A stretch of DNA of 64,000 nucleotides from contig JAIOKI010000002.1 in the NCBI GenBank assembly GCA_028335825.1, positions 620,001 through 684,000 on the forward strand, in the 5' to 3' direction. The DNA is from Nosema muscidifuracis (taxonomy: Eukaryota; Microsporidia; Nosematidae). The notes under the pieces are model-generated. The model worked only from the letters and a program-made list of their open reading frames with translations, did not search any database and was not told the DNA's origin. A program made the position numbers and the translations under genes. Positions within the stretch are counted from its first letter, which is position 1, and the number at the start of each line of letters is the position of its first letter. Below are positions 49,207-58,939 of the stretch, in pieces.

Positions 49207-50218
49207 TGGGGCATTTTGTTTTTTTTAATTTATAATAATTTTTTAATTAATCTTTGTTAAATTGCAATGGTTAATTTGTTAAATCTTTAAAAAATTTATA
49301 ATTATTCATAATTATTCATAGAAAGATCAATAATAAAAATTAATCTATCAAAGTTAAAAAAAAACTTACTTAAACTATTTTACGAAATAATTGACAAATA
49401 TTTAATATAATTTTAAAATTCATAATCATAAATAAAGTCATTACGTATTTTTATAATTCAAAAATTAATTTATGAACGAACTTCTGTAATTGTAATTTGA
49501 TCATAAAAACTAAATTTACAAATTTAAGTTTATAATTTTTTTATCAAATTTATATTAAAATATTTGATTATCTCCATCTTAAAAATTTAATTTTTTGACG
49601 AAAATTATTAAAAGACACATCAATATATTAAAATAAGACATGCTAAAAAATAGAACTAGAGTATAGCTAAATGTTAATAAGTAATTTATATAATAATTTT
49701 TTGTATTTAATTTTGAATGATTAAATACAAACTTAATGTAAGAAAAGTTAAACAATAATATTTAAACATAACGTAATAGTAATAAATCAAATAAAAAATT
49801 TTAAATATTAGTTTAAGTTTAAAATCAAAAAAATTTAAATATTTAATTAAAACTTTATTTTGTTTTTAATTAAATTTTATTATAAGATTTATCTAGAAAG
49901 TTACTAAGTAAGATTTCTTATATTTTTTGTATTTATTTATAAATTAAATGTTAATAGATTAAAAATATAACTCATAATGATTTTCGTATCACATAGTAGA
50001 ATAACTTATTCTTAATATTATATTTGTTGTGTAATGACTTATAGTAATTTTTTAATTATATTTTTAGATAATTTGAAAGTAAACAATATATTGGTCATAT
50101 ATCATTTACATTTCAAAATCTTATACAGATTTCTTTAATTATACTTTCAAAGCTAATGGAAGCATTGTATTTTAAATTATTTAAAATTCAGTTATTTTTT
50201 ATTCAAAAAATAAAAAAT
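49207..50218. other. AT-rich spacer, nothing recognised
   Basis: About 1 kb of A/T-rich sequence upstream of the minus-strand gene at 49206 and downstream of the tRNA-Leu gene. I see no coding frame, tandem array or inverted repeat of note. Confidence 0.5.
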
Positions 50219-50301
50219 TGGTAACAGTGGAAATCGAACCCACGCTATCATATGATAAATGGATCTTAAGTCCACCGCCTTAACCGCTCGGCCATGTTAC
50301 C
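50219..50301 (-). tRNA. tRNA-Leu (anticodon TAA)
   Basis: The minus strand folds as a class II tRNA of 83 nt. The acceptor stem GGTAACA pairs with TGTTACC, with discriminator A; the D-arm contains GCCGAGCGGTTAAGGC; the anticodon loop CTTAAGA carries TAA; there is an extended variable arm (TTTATCATATGATA region) and a T-arm GTGGGTTCGATTTCCAC. Box A and box B equivalents (TGGCCGAGCGG, GGTTCGATTTCC) are intact. No intron. Plus-strand genes are absent within 200 bp on the right. Confidence 0.95.
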
Positions 50302-50502
50302 TTGACGATTGAGGTAATAGATATAATCTATATTAAATCTATTTGATTTTTTAGAAATGCTACTTTTTTAATAATAATTTAAGTCAATTTGAAAATATTA
50401 GCTTTGTCTTTAACGGTTCAAAAAATTTTATTCGTATCTGTATTACAATTTGCAAGTTAAAAAATCATAGAGCAGATCGTAAATAGAAATGATTGTATTA
50501 TT

Positions 50503-51462
50503 TTATTTGTCGGTGTTTTTTCTGCTTTCTGATCTCTTCTGATTAACTTTTTTAATATCTGTCTTAGGTTTGCTTGTATTAGGAAGAAGATATTCGTTAA
50601 TTTTATTAAGTTTTTCATTTTTACAGGACGAACAAACTGTACATTTTTGAGAATTTTGATTCCTGTTTTTACAAACAGTGCATTTTGAGCAGTGTTCCAT
50701 CCAGCACTCGTCATATGTACAGTTATTATATCCAAGACTGCATTCTCTAGTAGCATCTGTATCATTAATTTTTGTTTTATAATAATCAAGATACGCTAAT
50801 TCAGATAAATATTCTAAAGATGTTTTTTCTGTCTTTTCGTTAGATTTAGAAATAATATCGTAATATTTTTTGTACTCAATATTACATTTCATATCAGATT
50901 TATTAATATATAAGGGATCATTTATCTTAAATACAGGACCTGATTCTTTATATTGAATTGGATTGATATTTTCATGTGGTTTGTACAATTCTTGATACAA
51001 CCTATCATCATTTGGTGTGATTTTTAAATAATTTACTGATGATCTTTCAGATTTTTCATTTAAAACACTTTTTGATTTCTTAGATTCGTCAGACTTTAAA
51101 GAAAGAACTTTTGAATTTTTGTCAATAGGTCCAAGACTTTTTATACAACGACATGAGGGTAGCTTCCTATTACAGTTACACAAAATTTTATTATTATGTT
51201 CATCGGAATAATATCCAACTGAATTTTGATAATCTTTATTTTTAGATAAATTATTTCTTCCTGATTCGTATTTTATATTTTTTCTAGGATTTTTTTTCGG
51301 TTCATTTATCCTAGTACTTTTTTGAACAATTCTTTGACGGTAGAAAGATGCAAATTCTTCAAAATTACTAATATCTCCCGTATACTCATCTTCAATAGAA
51401 ATCATGTTTTTTTTCTGTTTAGTTTTAGACTTTTTACTGCTTTTTTTTGTTTTTTTAGACAT
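50503..51462 (-). CDS. Lys-rich protein with two cysteine clusters, unknown
   Basis: Not recognised. A 319-residue protein. The N-terminus is extremely basic (MSKKTKKSSKKSKTKQKK), like a nuclear or nucleolar signal. Two cysteine groups could bind zinc: C95, C97, C104 and C106, and a dense group C241, C248, C253, C258, C261, C264, C274, C277 and C280 (CSKCTVC and CTVCSSC repeats). The regions between are Ser/Lys/Asn-rich and probably disordered. The C-terminus is again basic. A nucleic-acid or chromatin role is possible but unproven. CCC at 51465-51467 is two bases from the ATG, which supports the start. Confidence 0.65.
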   Translation of the reverse strand: MSKKTKKSSKKSKTKQKKNMISIEDEYTGDISNFEEFASFYRQRIVQKSTRINEPKKNPRKNIKYESGRNNLSKNKDYQNSVGYYSDEHNNKILCNCNRKLPSCRCIKSLGPIDKNSKVLSLKSDESKKSKSVLNEKSERSSVNYLKITPNDDRLYQELYKPHENINPIQYKESGPVFKINDPLYINKSDMKCNIEYKKYYDIISKSNEKTEKTSLEYLSELAYLDYYKTKINDTDATRECSLGYNNCTYDECWMEHCSKCTVCKNRNQNSQKCTVCSSCKNEKLNKINEYLLPNTSKPKTDIKKVNQKRSESRKNTDK

Positions 51463-52363
51463 GCGGGTTCCCTTTTTTTATTTTATTTAAATAATCAAGA
51501 AATTTATAAAGAAATAATTTATTTTATCAAAAAAAATAAAAATGAATATTGTTACATCACTGATAACTTATTGACGCTTTATAAATAATAAATTATTAAA
51601 TTATTTCAATATAAACCTCATTAATTAATATTCATATAATATTATTAAAAATTAGAATTATCCCAAAAATTAAGAAAAAAATTCGACAATTATTACAAAA
51701 TTCAATATTTATTGTATTTTCCGAAAGTTTAGACATTTAATCAGGTGAAAATATATTTTTTGCTTTATTCAAAATTTCTGTACTTCTGATTTTTTTATTA
51801 TAATAAGAAAATTTTGACATTTAATTTATCATGGCATTCGTTTATAAATTTTACTAAAATTCTTTTCTAACACGAATATTTAATTATTTGTTTGTATTAA
51901 TTTTCGTCTTAGTTATATGATCAATTACTTATTTCTTTAATTTATTATTAATTCGTCTGTGATGAACAAAATAAATTAAAATAGGAAATTCAAAATGACT
52001 AAAATAATTGTTTTGAGATATTTTTTTAAAAATTGATTTTTGATTATATTATGTTCAATATTTAATTAATTCTATATTCATCACACCAACAAATTAGAAT
52101 TCTAAACAAACAATATAAGTACTTTATTTAAACATATTAAATAAGTTTGTTTGTTCAGCGGATATCAAAAAAAGTTTTATTTTGAATTATTTAAGTCAAG
52201 ACTCTTTACTATTAATTATTGTACGATAAAATATTCTAATATGTTCTACCAAGTTTATATGTTGAATTATATAGATGTGGTCATGAGTTTGTAAACTTAG
52301 TGTTTTTTTTAATTATCTATTTAATTTAATTAAAATACGTCGGTGTTTGTAATTTATTAAAAA
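51463..52363. other. AT-rich spacer, nothing recognised
   Basis: About 900 bp between two minus-strand genes. No plausible coding frame, tandem array or RNA gene was seen. A frame at 51322-51588 on the plus strand is antisense to the start of the Cys-cluster gene and lacks coding character. Confidence 0.5.
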
Positions 52364-53410
52364 TCACCCTAATAAATTTTGTATAATATCATTTACAGTA
52401 TTAAATTTTATATTGATTTGTTCGAAAATTTTCTTAGTAATCTGACGTGCACTAAATCCATACAATTTTTTAGACAAAATGTATAAAGAATTCGTTTCAT
52501 CAATTTTGTCGAACATCGATATATCAGTGTACGCAACTAATCCTTCATCAATCAATTTGATTAAAATAGTTTTAAGTAATAAAAATATGTTTTGTATATT
52601 TGGAACATCGATCAGTATTGATATATCACACCTATCTATAAACGCAGAATCAAGCTTCGTAAAATTATTCGACGTAAATATACAAAAAATATTTTCGTAA
52701 GATTTAAACTCATCTAACATAAGAAGAAATGTATTTACTAAACGCATGCTTTCTAATGGCTCATTATGATCTAATATAAAATTTCGACTTATTAAAGCAC
52801 TTTCGATTTCATCAAATAAAACAAATGCCATTTTTGTTTTACTCAGCTCATAAATATCATTTTTAAGATTTATTAAAGAACTTACCGATTCTCCAAAATA
52901 TTTGGTAAACATTTTTGCACAATTAATTTCTAAAAAGTAAACTTCATTTTTCATTCGTATACTCAGCCTTTGAAATATTGATTTAGCAAGTGTAGTCTTT
53001 CCTGTACCAGGAGGTCCATGTAATAAAGCTGATTTATTGACATCAAAGATGCTGTAATCTATCTTATGTTTTATCATGTAATGTATCTTATAAAAGTGTA
53101 CGAGAATCTTTAATTTTATATCGTCATGTAAAATAAGTTCGTCAAAGTAGTTTTGGAATTGTGATGAAGGTAGTCGGATCATGATATAATTCGTGCATAC
53201 AGATTTTTCTGTATATAGTTTGTACCTTATCATTTTATATTTAATGGATTCCATGTAAGAGAATGATCCAATATATCTTATATTACGTGATTCCACTACT
53301 TCACATATTCTAATATTTTTTATTCTTTGTTGTAGATATGTAAATTTTGGCAGATGATTTTCTAATTTTAAATCTGTTCCATCAATTTTAATTTCTATTA
53401 TTAGCAGCAC
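52364..53410 (-). CDS. PCH2: AAA+ ATPase PCH2/TRIP13
   Basis: Remodeller of HORMA-domain proteins (Mad2, Hop1-type) in checkpoint control and meiosis. Walker A GPPGTGKT lies at residues 132-139 and Walker B FVLFDEIE at 196-203; the surrounding text (EINCAKMFTKYFGESVSSLI, SMRLVNTFLLMLDEF, CIFTSNNFTKLDSAFIDRCD) follows TRIP13 blocks closely, including the sensor TSN and the arginine-finger FIDRCD. The N-terminal region fits the TRIP13 N-domain poorly but in the right order. The frame from 53410 opens with GTG; the first in-frame ATG is at 53254 and would cut the N-domain. An out-of-frame ATG lies at 53418. So the start is unresolved. Confidence 0.82.
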   Translation of the reverse strand: MLLIIEIKIDGTDLKLENHLPKFTYLQQRIKNIRICEVVESRNIRYIGSFSYMESIKYKMIRYKLYTEKSVCTNYIMIRLPSSQFQNYFDELILHDDIKLKILVHFYKIHYMIKHKIDYSIFDVNKSALLHGPPGTGKTTLAKSIFQRLSIRMKNEVYFLEINCAKMFTKYFGESVSSLINLKNDIYELSKTKMAFVLFDEIESALISRNFILDHNEPLESMRLVNTFLLMLDEFKSYENIFCIFTSNNFTKLDSAFIDRCDISILIDVPNIQNIFLLLKTILIKLIDEGLVAYTDISMFDKIDETNSLYILSKKLYGFSARQITKKIFEQINIKFNTVNDIIQNLLG

Positions 53411-54123
53411 ACTTTATGCATCAAATTTTTTTAAATAACAAAATTAAATAAGCTTAAATTTATTCCATAAAATAAAATATTAGAAAATTTATTTCTAACT
53501 TTATTTTATTAATCAAAAAATAGTCTCATTGGGTCTGTCAAATAAATCATTTTTTATTTCTTGATTTTGACATATATTAACATACAAAATAAGTTTTTGA
53601 TCGATAAATTATATAAAATATAGAATATTAATTAGTATTTAAGAGAAATAAGTTTTTGATCGATAAATTATATAAAATATAGAATATTAATTAGTATTTA
53701 AGAGAAATAAATATTGATCAATAGTAATATTAAGTATTAAATATCAATAAGACCTTCTTTCCATATACAGATTAAATAAAATTTATTATGAAGCTTTTAT
53801 TCGTTATAGAAATATAGCATTAAGTGATGCTGACATTTAAAGCGACTTTTTATATTTTATGCTATATTATTAAACACCAAATTAAGTTAAGCAGTAATAT
53901 TTTATTAATGGAGTTTTTGGTACTCTTTTTTATTCTTTGAACTAAATTATTATTTTCAAGTAAATATTTTCATTTTTTGTAAGAATTGAATTTTACAATA
54001 AAAAATGATCCCTCCAAAATCAAATAATTACAAATAAAAAATTAAATACAAAAATCAGTTAATAATTTTTATAAGAAATTATAATTTATTTACTCAAAAA
54101 TGCACAGTTTTCACTTTTCATTT
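53411..54123. repeat. Spacer with a perfect 59-bp tandem duplication
   Basis: 53587-53645 and 53646-53704 are identical 59-bp copies (start AAATAAGTTTTTGATCGATA) followed by a short third start. The absence of differences indicates a recent duplication or conversion. Otherwise AT-rich without a gene. Confidence 0.88.
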
Positions 54124-55011
54124 TTATAAATCCTTATTTTTTTTGTTCTTACAATGTGTTCTATAGTGTTGTAACATATTATCCTTCCTTGAGAATCTTT
54201 TTATACACTTTGCGCTTAAACATTTAAACGGTTTAATATTTGTGTGTACAAGATAATGTCTTTTGATTCTACTTAACGAAGGAAGTTCAACATTGCAATC
54301 GGGACTAGCACATTGAAATACTTTAACATGGTCCCTTATTTTATGATTAAACATTGAATCAGAGAAATCAGCAAAACTTTCGATATTTCCTTCGATCTCA
54401 GTAGATAATGGATCAATTACGATTATATCTTTGCGTGTGCTTTTCTTTTTATAATTCCTTTTTTTCGGTTTAGTTTTAGATGGAGGAATATGATAATCAA
54501 TATTTTTAGCGTAATTGTTTAAATCCTCGTCCATTTTATCTATTTTGCTTTGATTATGTTTCTTACATTTTTTTAATTCACGAAGTTTTTTAATTTTCGC
54601 TGCGTCAGACGAAAAACTGTTTTTTTCGTATATTATTCGTTTCATACGTTCACTTTCTTTCTCAGCCTCTTCTTTTAAATAATCGAATAGAGTTTTTTCT
54701 TCTACATAAGGGTTAACCTGAGTCTGTGGTCGTTGTTATATATCTGTATCCCTTTTTATTTGAGATAAGTCCGGGTAACTCGATGCTGAATGTGAGTACC
54801 CATCGAGCCCAGGCTTTTTTATACGTATTTTTGAAGGAAAAGAATCTTCACTCATATTATCTCTATCTATATTGAAAAAGTTTTCGCACGAATTTTTTAT
54901 ATTTAAAAGATCACTACCAAGGGATTCATCAGAAACCATAGTCTCATTTGTATCCTCTATACCTAAATTATTATCTCCTTCTTCATAGTCTCTCTCATGA
55001 TCTGATAACAT
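54124..55011 (-). CDS. C2H2 zinc-finger protein, frame interrupted by one in-frame stop
   Basis: One continuous reading frame from the ATG at 55011 to the stop at 54124, with a single TAA at 54736-54738 in between. The 91 codons before it are acidic, Ser/Asp-rich ([20 protein letters not shown]). The 30 codons after it, up to the next ATG at 54645, read as protein ([20 protein letters not shown]) and continue into a basic region and two C2H2 fingers: C-x4-C-x12-H-x3-H in [25 protein letters not shown], then PFKCLSAKC to HYRTHC. Probably a transcription factor of Ace2/Zap1 layout. Either a readthrough gene, a sequencing error, a recent nonsense mutation, or two genes, the second starting at 54645. 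Confidence 0.6.
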
Positions 55012-55597
55012 ATTCTTATATTGTTTTTCTATTTTGTCCTTTTAAGGAGAGAAAGGAGATCTCCTTATCTTTCTTTAATCATGACTAAAAATTTAAGGAT
55101 TACAAATGTTCAACCAATTGGTTCAATTAATTATTTTCTATTAAGGTTTCGATAAAAAGCTTGATTAATTATTTTTTAATGAATACTTGATTTTATAATA
55201 AATCAAGGTTCTCCTATTTAGGTAAATTAAAGGGTTTGTCGATTGTACGAATTATTAAATATTTTAGCAAATAAAAATACTAAATTTTTATAAATTGATA
55301 AATTTTTTTATACAGCTTTATATATTCTGTTTAAAATTTTATTTTTATCCACCTTGTAAAATTTTCTCATTATATTTGAAACATAAGGTTTCAAATGTTT
55401 TTGATATTAAAAATATAATTGAATCTTTAATAAGTAAAAAAATTAATATGAATTTGTATTCTAATATATTAAAGAATAAGTTTGTTTGTAATATATCAAG
55501 GAATAGGTTTGTTTATAATATATTAAATAATTAAAGAGTAGTTTGTTTCTAATATATTAAAGAATAAATTAATTTAAAAAAATTAATTATTTTTAAT
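55012..55597. repeat. Spacer with about 36-bp repeat near its right end and a 14-bp palindrome
   Basis: AAGGAGATCTCCTT at 55053-55066 is a perfect palindrome in a GA-rich patch just upstream of the zinc-finger start. From about 55460 to 55567 a unit with AAGTTTGTTTGTAATATATT plus AAAGAATA occurs three times with variation. The 79-codon frame at 55295-55534 opens at TTG and overlaps these repeats, so I do not take it as a gene. Confidence 0.55.
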
Positions 55598-56659
55598 TTA
55601 TAATTTACCGACCATCTTAATTAAAGTATCATCGATATCACTCTTAGCTGCTTCTTCAAAGTCAACATCATCCTTAACCACTTCTCCACCATATTTACTT
55701 ACAGTATTAATTAGGTAATCATCGTCATCATACAAATTTCCATTAACAAATATTTTCTTAATAGAATATTTCTCACAGAAATCTGCTATTTCTTCTATAC
55801 AATCCTGTTCCCAATCATTATGACTCAAATCCAAAATTACTTCATCTTCTTCTTTACAATCCCCAGGTAATTTCATAGATGAAAACTTTTTATTAGCATA
55901 CTTTATAAATTCAAGTATTCCTTCAGTATGAGCTAAACAATCACCCATCATTAATTCTCTTATATTCCAAGTAGCAAATATTTCTCCTAGTATTTTACAC
56001 CCTTCTACGTCTAAAAAGTTATCACGAATGTCAAGTATTTCAAGTGGATGATTTTTTAGTACCTTTAAAAATTTAGTCATAGTGACTTTTTCAATAGTAT
56101 TGTATTCTAATTTAAGTACTGATAAATTTGTCAAACTCATTACTCCTTCAGAAAGTTTTTCAGGAAAAGTAAAGAATCTATTCTGTGCTATATCAAGATA
56201 TTCTAAATTATTTTTAACTTTTAGTTTAATAAGACATTCACCAATAAGATCTCCTCCTTTACGACCAAGTCCACAATTTCGTATTTTAAAAAATTTTAGA
56301 TTATTTGATTCACTAAGTAAATCAATAAATTCTTTTGGTAATTCTGAACTCAATGCATTGTTACTAAGATCAAGTACAAAAAGATTTTTACCTTTGAGTG
56401 CTAATGAGATATATTTAAAACAGTCTAACATATCTTTCTTAGTTAAAGTAGTAAAAATTTCATCTAAAATAACTGATTTCAATTTCTTCATTTTAGAAAT
56501 TATTTTACATATTTCTTCCATAGCTTCTGGTTTAAATACATTAGATGTCAAGTCTATCTCTTCTATAGTATCTATATTGTTAGATAAATCTTTTATTATT
56601 ACTTTTACATCCTCTTTCGAATTATATTTTTTTTCTTCATTCTTCAAACTAAACAACAT
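55598..56659 (-). CDS. RNA1: Ran GTPase-activating protein RNA1 (RanGAP)
   Basis: Stimulates GTP hydrolysis by Ran in the cytoplasm, setting the nuclear transport gradient. The 353 residues are LRR of the ribonuclease-inhibitor/RanGAP type. Diagnostic blocks: DLTSNVFKPEAMEEICKII, LSLALKG-like FKYISLALKGKNLFVLDLSN followed by NALSSELPKEF, then FKIRNCGLGRKGGDLIGECL, the NCGLG-x2-GG signature of RanGAP. A moderately acidic C-terminus follows, shorter than the long acidic tail of yeast Rna1. CCC at 56662-56664 lies two bases before the ATG. It complements the exportin-like gene elsewhere in the window. Confidence 0.9.
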   Translation of the reverse strand: MLFSLKNEEKKYNSKEDVKVIIKDLSNNIDTIEEIDLTSNVFKPEAMEEICKIISKMKKLKSVILDEIFTTLTKKDMLDCFKYISLALKGKNLFVLDLSNNALSSELPKEFIDLLSESNNLKFFKIRNCGLGRKGGDLIGECLIKLKVKNNLEYLDIAQNRFFTFPEKLSEGVMSLTNLSVLKLEYNTIEKVTMTKFLKVLKNHPLEILDIRDNFLDVEGCKILGEIFATWNIRELMMGDCLAHTEGILEFIKYANKKFSSMKLPGDCKEEDEVILDLSHNDWEQDCIEEIADFCEKYSIKKIFVNGNLYDDDDYLINTVSKYGGEVVKDDVDFEEAAKSDIDDTLIKMVGKL

Positions 56660-57435
56660 AAGGGATGAAAAAAAGAAGAAAAATTAGTAAAAAATACAGG
56701 TAGAAAAAATAAAGAGAATTTGAAAAAGAAATAAATTTGTGTTAATTACATATACTTTAACAAGAAAATGTATTTTTGTATATATTACATATAATTGTAT
56801 TAGATTCAATTTTCATGATTGATATGACTTAATAAGTTATTCATCATTATTTTATAAATATTATTGTATTGGATTAAATTTTTATGCTAGATATGATTTA
56901 ATAAGTTATTAATCTTTATTTTAGAAATATCATTACATATTCTAAAATTAATCTTCAAGTTTATCTCATTCCAATTCTTCTAAAATTGATTACTATACCT
57001 TCTCATGTCATCAAATAAGGATCAATTGTGATTTTATACTTATTTAGTAATTAGCTAAACAATTATACTTGTGATTATCCCAAACTTCATTGTTCTAGAT
57101 TTTCAAAGCATAAATTCAATTTTTTTAAAAAAAACTGTTTATTATGTTATTTAAATATAAATTTAGCATAAACAGGTGTTTATGCATAATAAACAATATC
57201 AAAAAAATAATTTATGATTATTAAAAAATTTATTTACATAAATAGTTTCATTATAAAAATTAGATGATTTGACACAAATATTAATTCATCATTAATAAAA
57301 TAACTTTTTATATTAAAAGAATTTTCTTTATAAAAACTAATGACTATTATGCTATCAAACACTAATTATAGTAAATACAAATAATAATTTATTAAGAAAA
57401 ATATTTTTAATTTATAATTCATTTCTAAAATAATT
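56660..57435. repeat. AT-rich spacer with a 69-bp repeat and hairpins
   Basis: ATTGTATTRGATTMAATTTT followed by ATGACTTAATAAGTTATT-like sequence occurs at about 56794 and 56863. At 57166-57185 GCATAAAC and GTTTATGC form a hairpin with a four-base loop, nested within a wider inverted repeat (GTTTATTATG at 57137 and CATAATAAAC at 57184). No gene seen. Confidence 0.55.
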
Positions 57436-57639
57436 TTATAACTTCCTGATAACATAGTAATTCTTGTTAATTCTACATTCCTCATTCCCTTTACAAATCT
57501 TTAATGAATCGATCTCTGCCTTTTCACATACATACATTGTGTCCTCAATCTTAAATGGTTTACTAAGTGTAATCTCTTCGGGTATATCTGAATGATTGAT
57601 ATCCTTTGGTGTTTGTATAATATCGTACCTCCTTCCCAT
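57436..57639 (-). CDS. Small protein of 67 residues, unknown
   Basis: Begins MGRRYDIIQTPKDINHSDIP, is hydrophilic, with three cysteines in the second half (VCEKAEIDSLKICKGNEEC) and a basic end (IRKL). No signal peptide or membrane segment, no known domain. Its reality is supported by a CCC box at 57647-57649 seven bases upstream of the ATG, in the position typical of this genome, and by the absence of stops over the whole frame in a very AT-rich region. Confidence 0.55.
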   Translation of the reverse strand: MGRRYDIIQTPKDINHSDIPEEITLSKPFKIEDTMYVCEKAEIDSLKICKGNEECRINKNYYVIRKL

Positions 57640-57646
57640 ATTTTTT

Positions 57647-57649
57647 GGG
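57647..57649 (-). promoter_or_regulatory. CCC start-site motif of the 67-codon gene
   Basis: CCC on the minus strand, followed by six A and T before the ATG at 57639. The box argues that this short frame is a real gene. Confidence 0.5.
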
Positions 57650-57856
57650 ATTCACTGATTTAAAAATAAATTTTAAATTTTTTATTGGTCAGATATGAAC
57701 CAATACATAAATGTAATATTTATGTATATCACTTATTAAATATAATATCTTGTTCTAATTAACTTAAACAAAGAATTATCTTGATTCTATAGAAATATAT
57801 TCTTCTTAATTGATCTCTTAGATTTTGTCAAACATATTCATCTTAATTGATCTATT

Positions 57857-58096
57857 ACCCCTTTTATTTAATATATTTAATAAGTACATAGGCTGATTTT
57901 TCTTCAAGTATTTTATAATATTCTTCTAATTAATCCACCCCTTTTATTTAATATATTTAATAAGTACATAGGCTGATTTTTCTTCAAGTATTTTATAATA
58001 TTCTTCTAATTAATCCACCCCTTTTATTTAATATATTTAATAAGTACATAGGCTGATTTTTCTTCAAGTGTTCTATAATATTCATCTTCTATATCA
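57857..58096. repeat. 80-bp tandem triplication of the NAA50 3' end
   Basis: Three consecutive 80-bp units start at 57857, 57937 and 58017 with ACCCCTTTTATTTAATATAT. The third unit is the real 3' end of NAA50 (last codons and stop); the first two, downstream of the gene, repeat the same coding tail almost base for base. The whole spacer 57640-58023 is otherwise featureless. Confidence 0.9.
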
Positions 58097-58500
58097 TGAA
58101 TCTTATACTTGTTTTTTTTATAAAATTCTATTCCTATTGTATTATTTACATGTACATGTAATTTAATATATTCTACATTATAAGTATCTAATACATATTC
58201 TTCTATCATCTTTATACATATACTTCCTACACCCACCTCTCTGTAAAAAGGAAGAATCCCAAATGTCATAACATAACACTCCTTCTTGTCTATTCTAAAA
58301 GTACATAACCCAAGTGTTTCAGAATAATATTTGAAGAAGAATCCTTCTGAAGATTCATGATTAACTAAATCAAAATAGTAAGATGTATTATATTCTACTG
58401 GGAAAAGATCCTGATTAAGTTTTTTAGCTATGTGAATATTAAAATATTCTATGCGATCGAAATAGATATTCAAAGGGGAATCTAATAAGAATTTCGTCAT
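58024..58500 (-). CDS. NAA50: N-alpha-acetyltransferase NAA50-type
   Basis: Acetylates N-termini of proteins, with NAA50 acting in the NatE setting on ribosome-bound NatA. GNAT fold with close agreement to human NAA50: LNQDLFPVEYNTSYYFDLV (LNQVIFPVSYNDKFYKDVL), YVMTFGILPFYREVGVGSIC (YIMTLGCLAPYRRLGIGTKM, holding the acetyl-CoA loop RxxGxG), YIKLHVHVNNTIGIEFYKKN (IYLHVQISNESAIDFYRKF) and EDEYYRTLEEKSAYVL. In the acetyl-CoA loop Arg-Arg is reduced to R-E and G-I-G becomes G-V-G. The frame extends to an ATG at 58533; I start at 58500 because CCCC lies 12 bases upstream of that ATG, inside the extended frame. Confidence 0.88.
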   Translation of the reverse strand: MTKFLLDSPLNIYFDRIEYFNIHIAKKLNQDLFPVEYNTSYYFDLVNHESSEGFFFKYYSETLGLCTFRIDKKECYVMTFGILPFYREVGVGSICIKMIEEYVLDTYNVEYIKLHVHVNNTIGIEFYKKNKYKIHDIEDEYYRTLEEKSAYVLIKYIK

Positions 58501-58512
58501 TAACAAGAAATA

Positions 58513-58516
58513 GGGG
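58513..58516 (-). promoter_or_regulatory. CCCC start-site motif of NAA50
   Basis: CCCC on the minus strand 12 bases before the ATG at 58500. It lies inside the frame opened by the upstream ATG at 58533 and so favours the shorter start. Confidence 0.45.
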
Positions 58517-58612
58517 TTCCTGTATAAGAGCATATTTAGTAATTTATTTGAGATATTTGATGTATTTTACTTTATTATAATATTATAAATATTTTTATAA
58601 TTATTTCATTAA

Positions 58613-58860
58613 AACTGATGAATCATTAATTTTCTAATACATAACAATAAGATTTTATCAATAACTAATGACTTGTATATTTAATTAATACATAACAATA
58701 ACATTTTATCAATAACTGATGACTTATTAATTTTTTAATATATAAAAATAAGAGTTTATCAATAACTAATGACTTGTATATTTAATTAATACATAACAAT
58801 AAGATTTTATCAATAACTAATGAATTAATAATTTTTTAATACATAAAAATAAGATTTCTT
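58613..58860. repeat. 51-bp minisatellite, four to five units
   Basis: TTATCAATAACTAATGACTT followed by a TTAATTAATACATAACAATA-like half recurs; the landmark lies at 58655, 58706, 58756 and 58807, a 50-51 bp period. Units alternate between ACTTGTATATTT and ACTTATTAATTTTT, so there is a two-unit higher order. It fills the spacer 58534-58939. Confidence 0.85.
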
Positions 58861-58939
58861 ACAGATAAATACATTTCTTAATTAAAGAAAACTGTTCTTA
58901 TATTTTCATATAAAAATGTTTATTTATTATTTGTCTTTC

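Noticed and set aside
50457-50789. 110-codon frame overlapping the Cys-cluster gene
   Set aside because: Shadow frame of the larger gene with a matching CCC box; the larger frame is preferred.
53395-53425. A tiny GT-AG intron near the PCH2 start (GTGTGC ... TAATAATAG)
   Set aside because: The candidate donor and acceptor pairs do not bring the upstream ATG into the PCH2 frame.
55295-55534. 79-codon plus-strand frame
   Set aside because: Starts at TTG, overlaps a tandem repeat and has no coding character.
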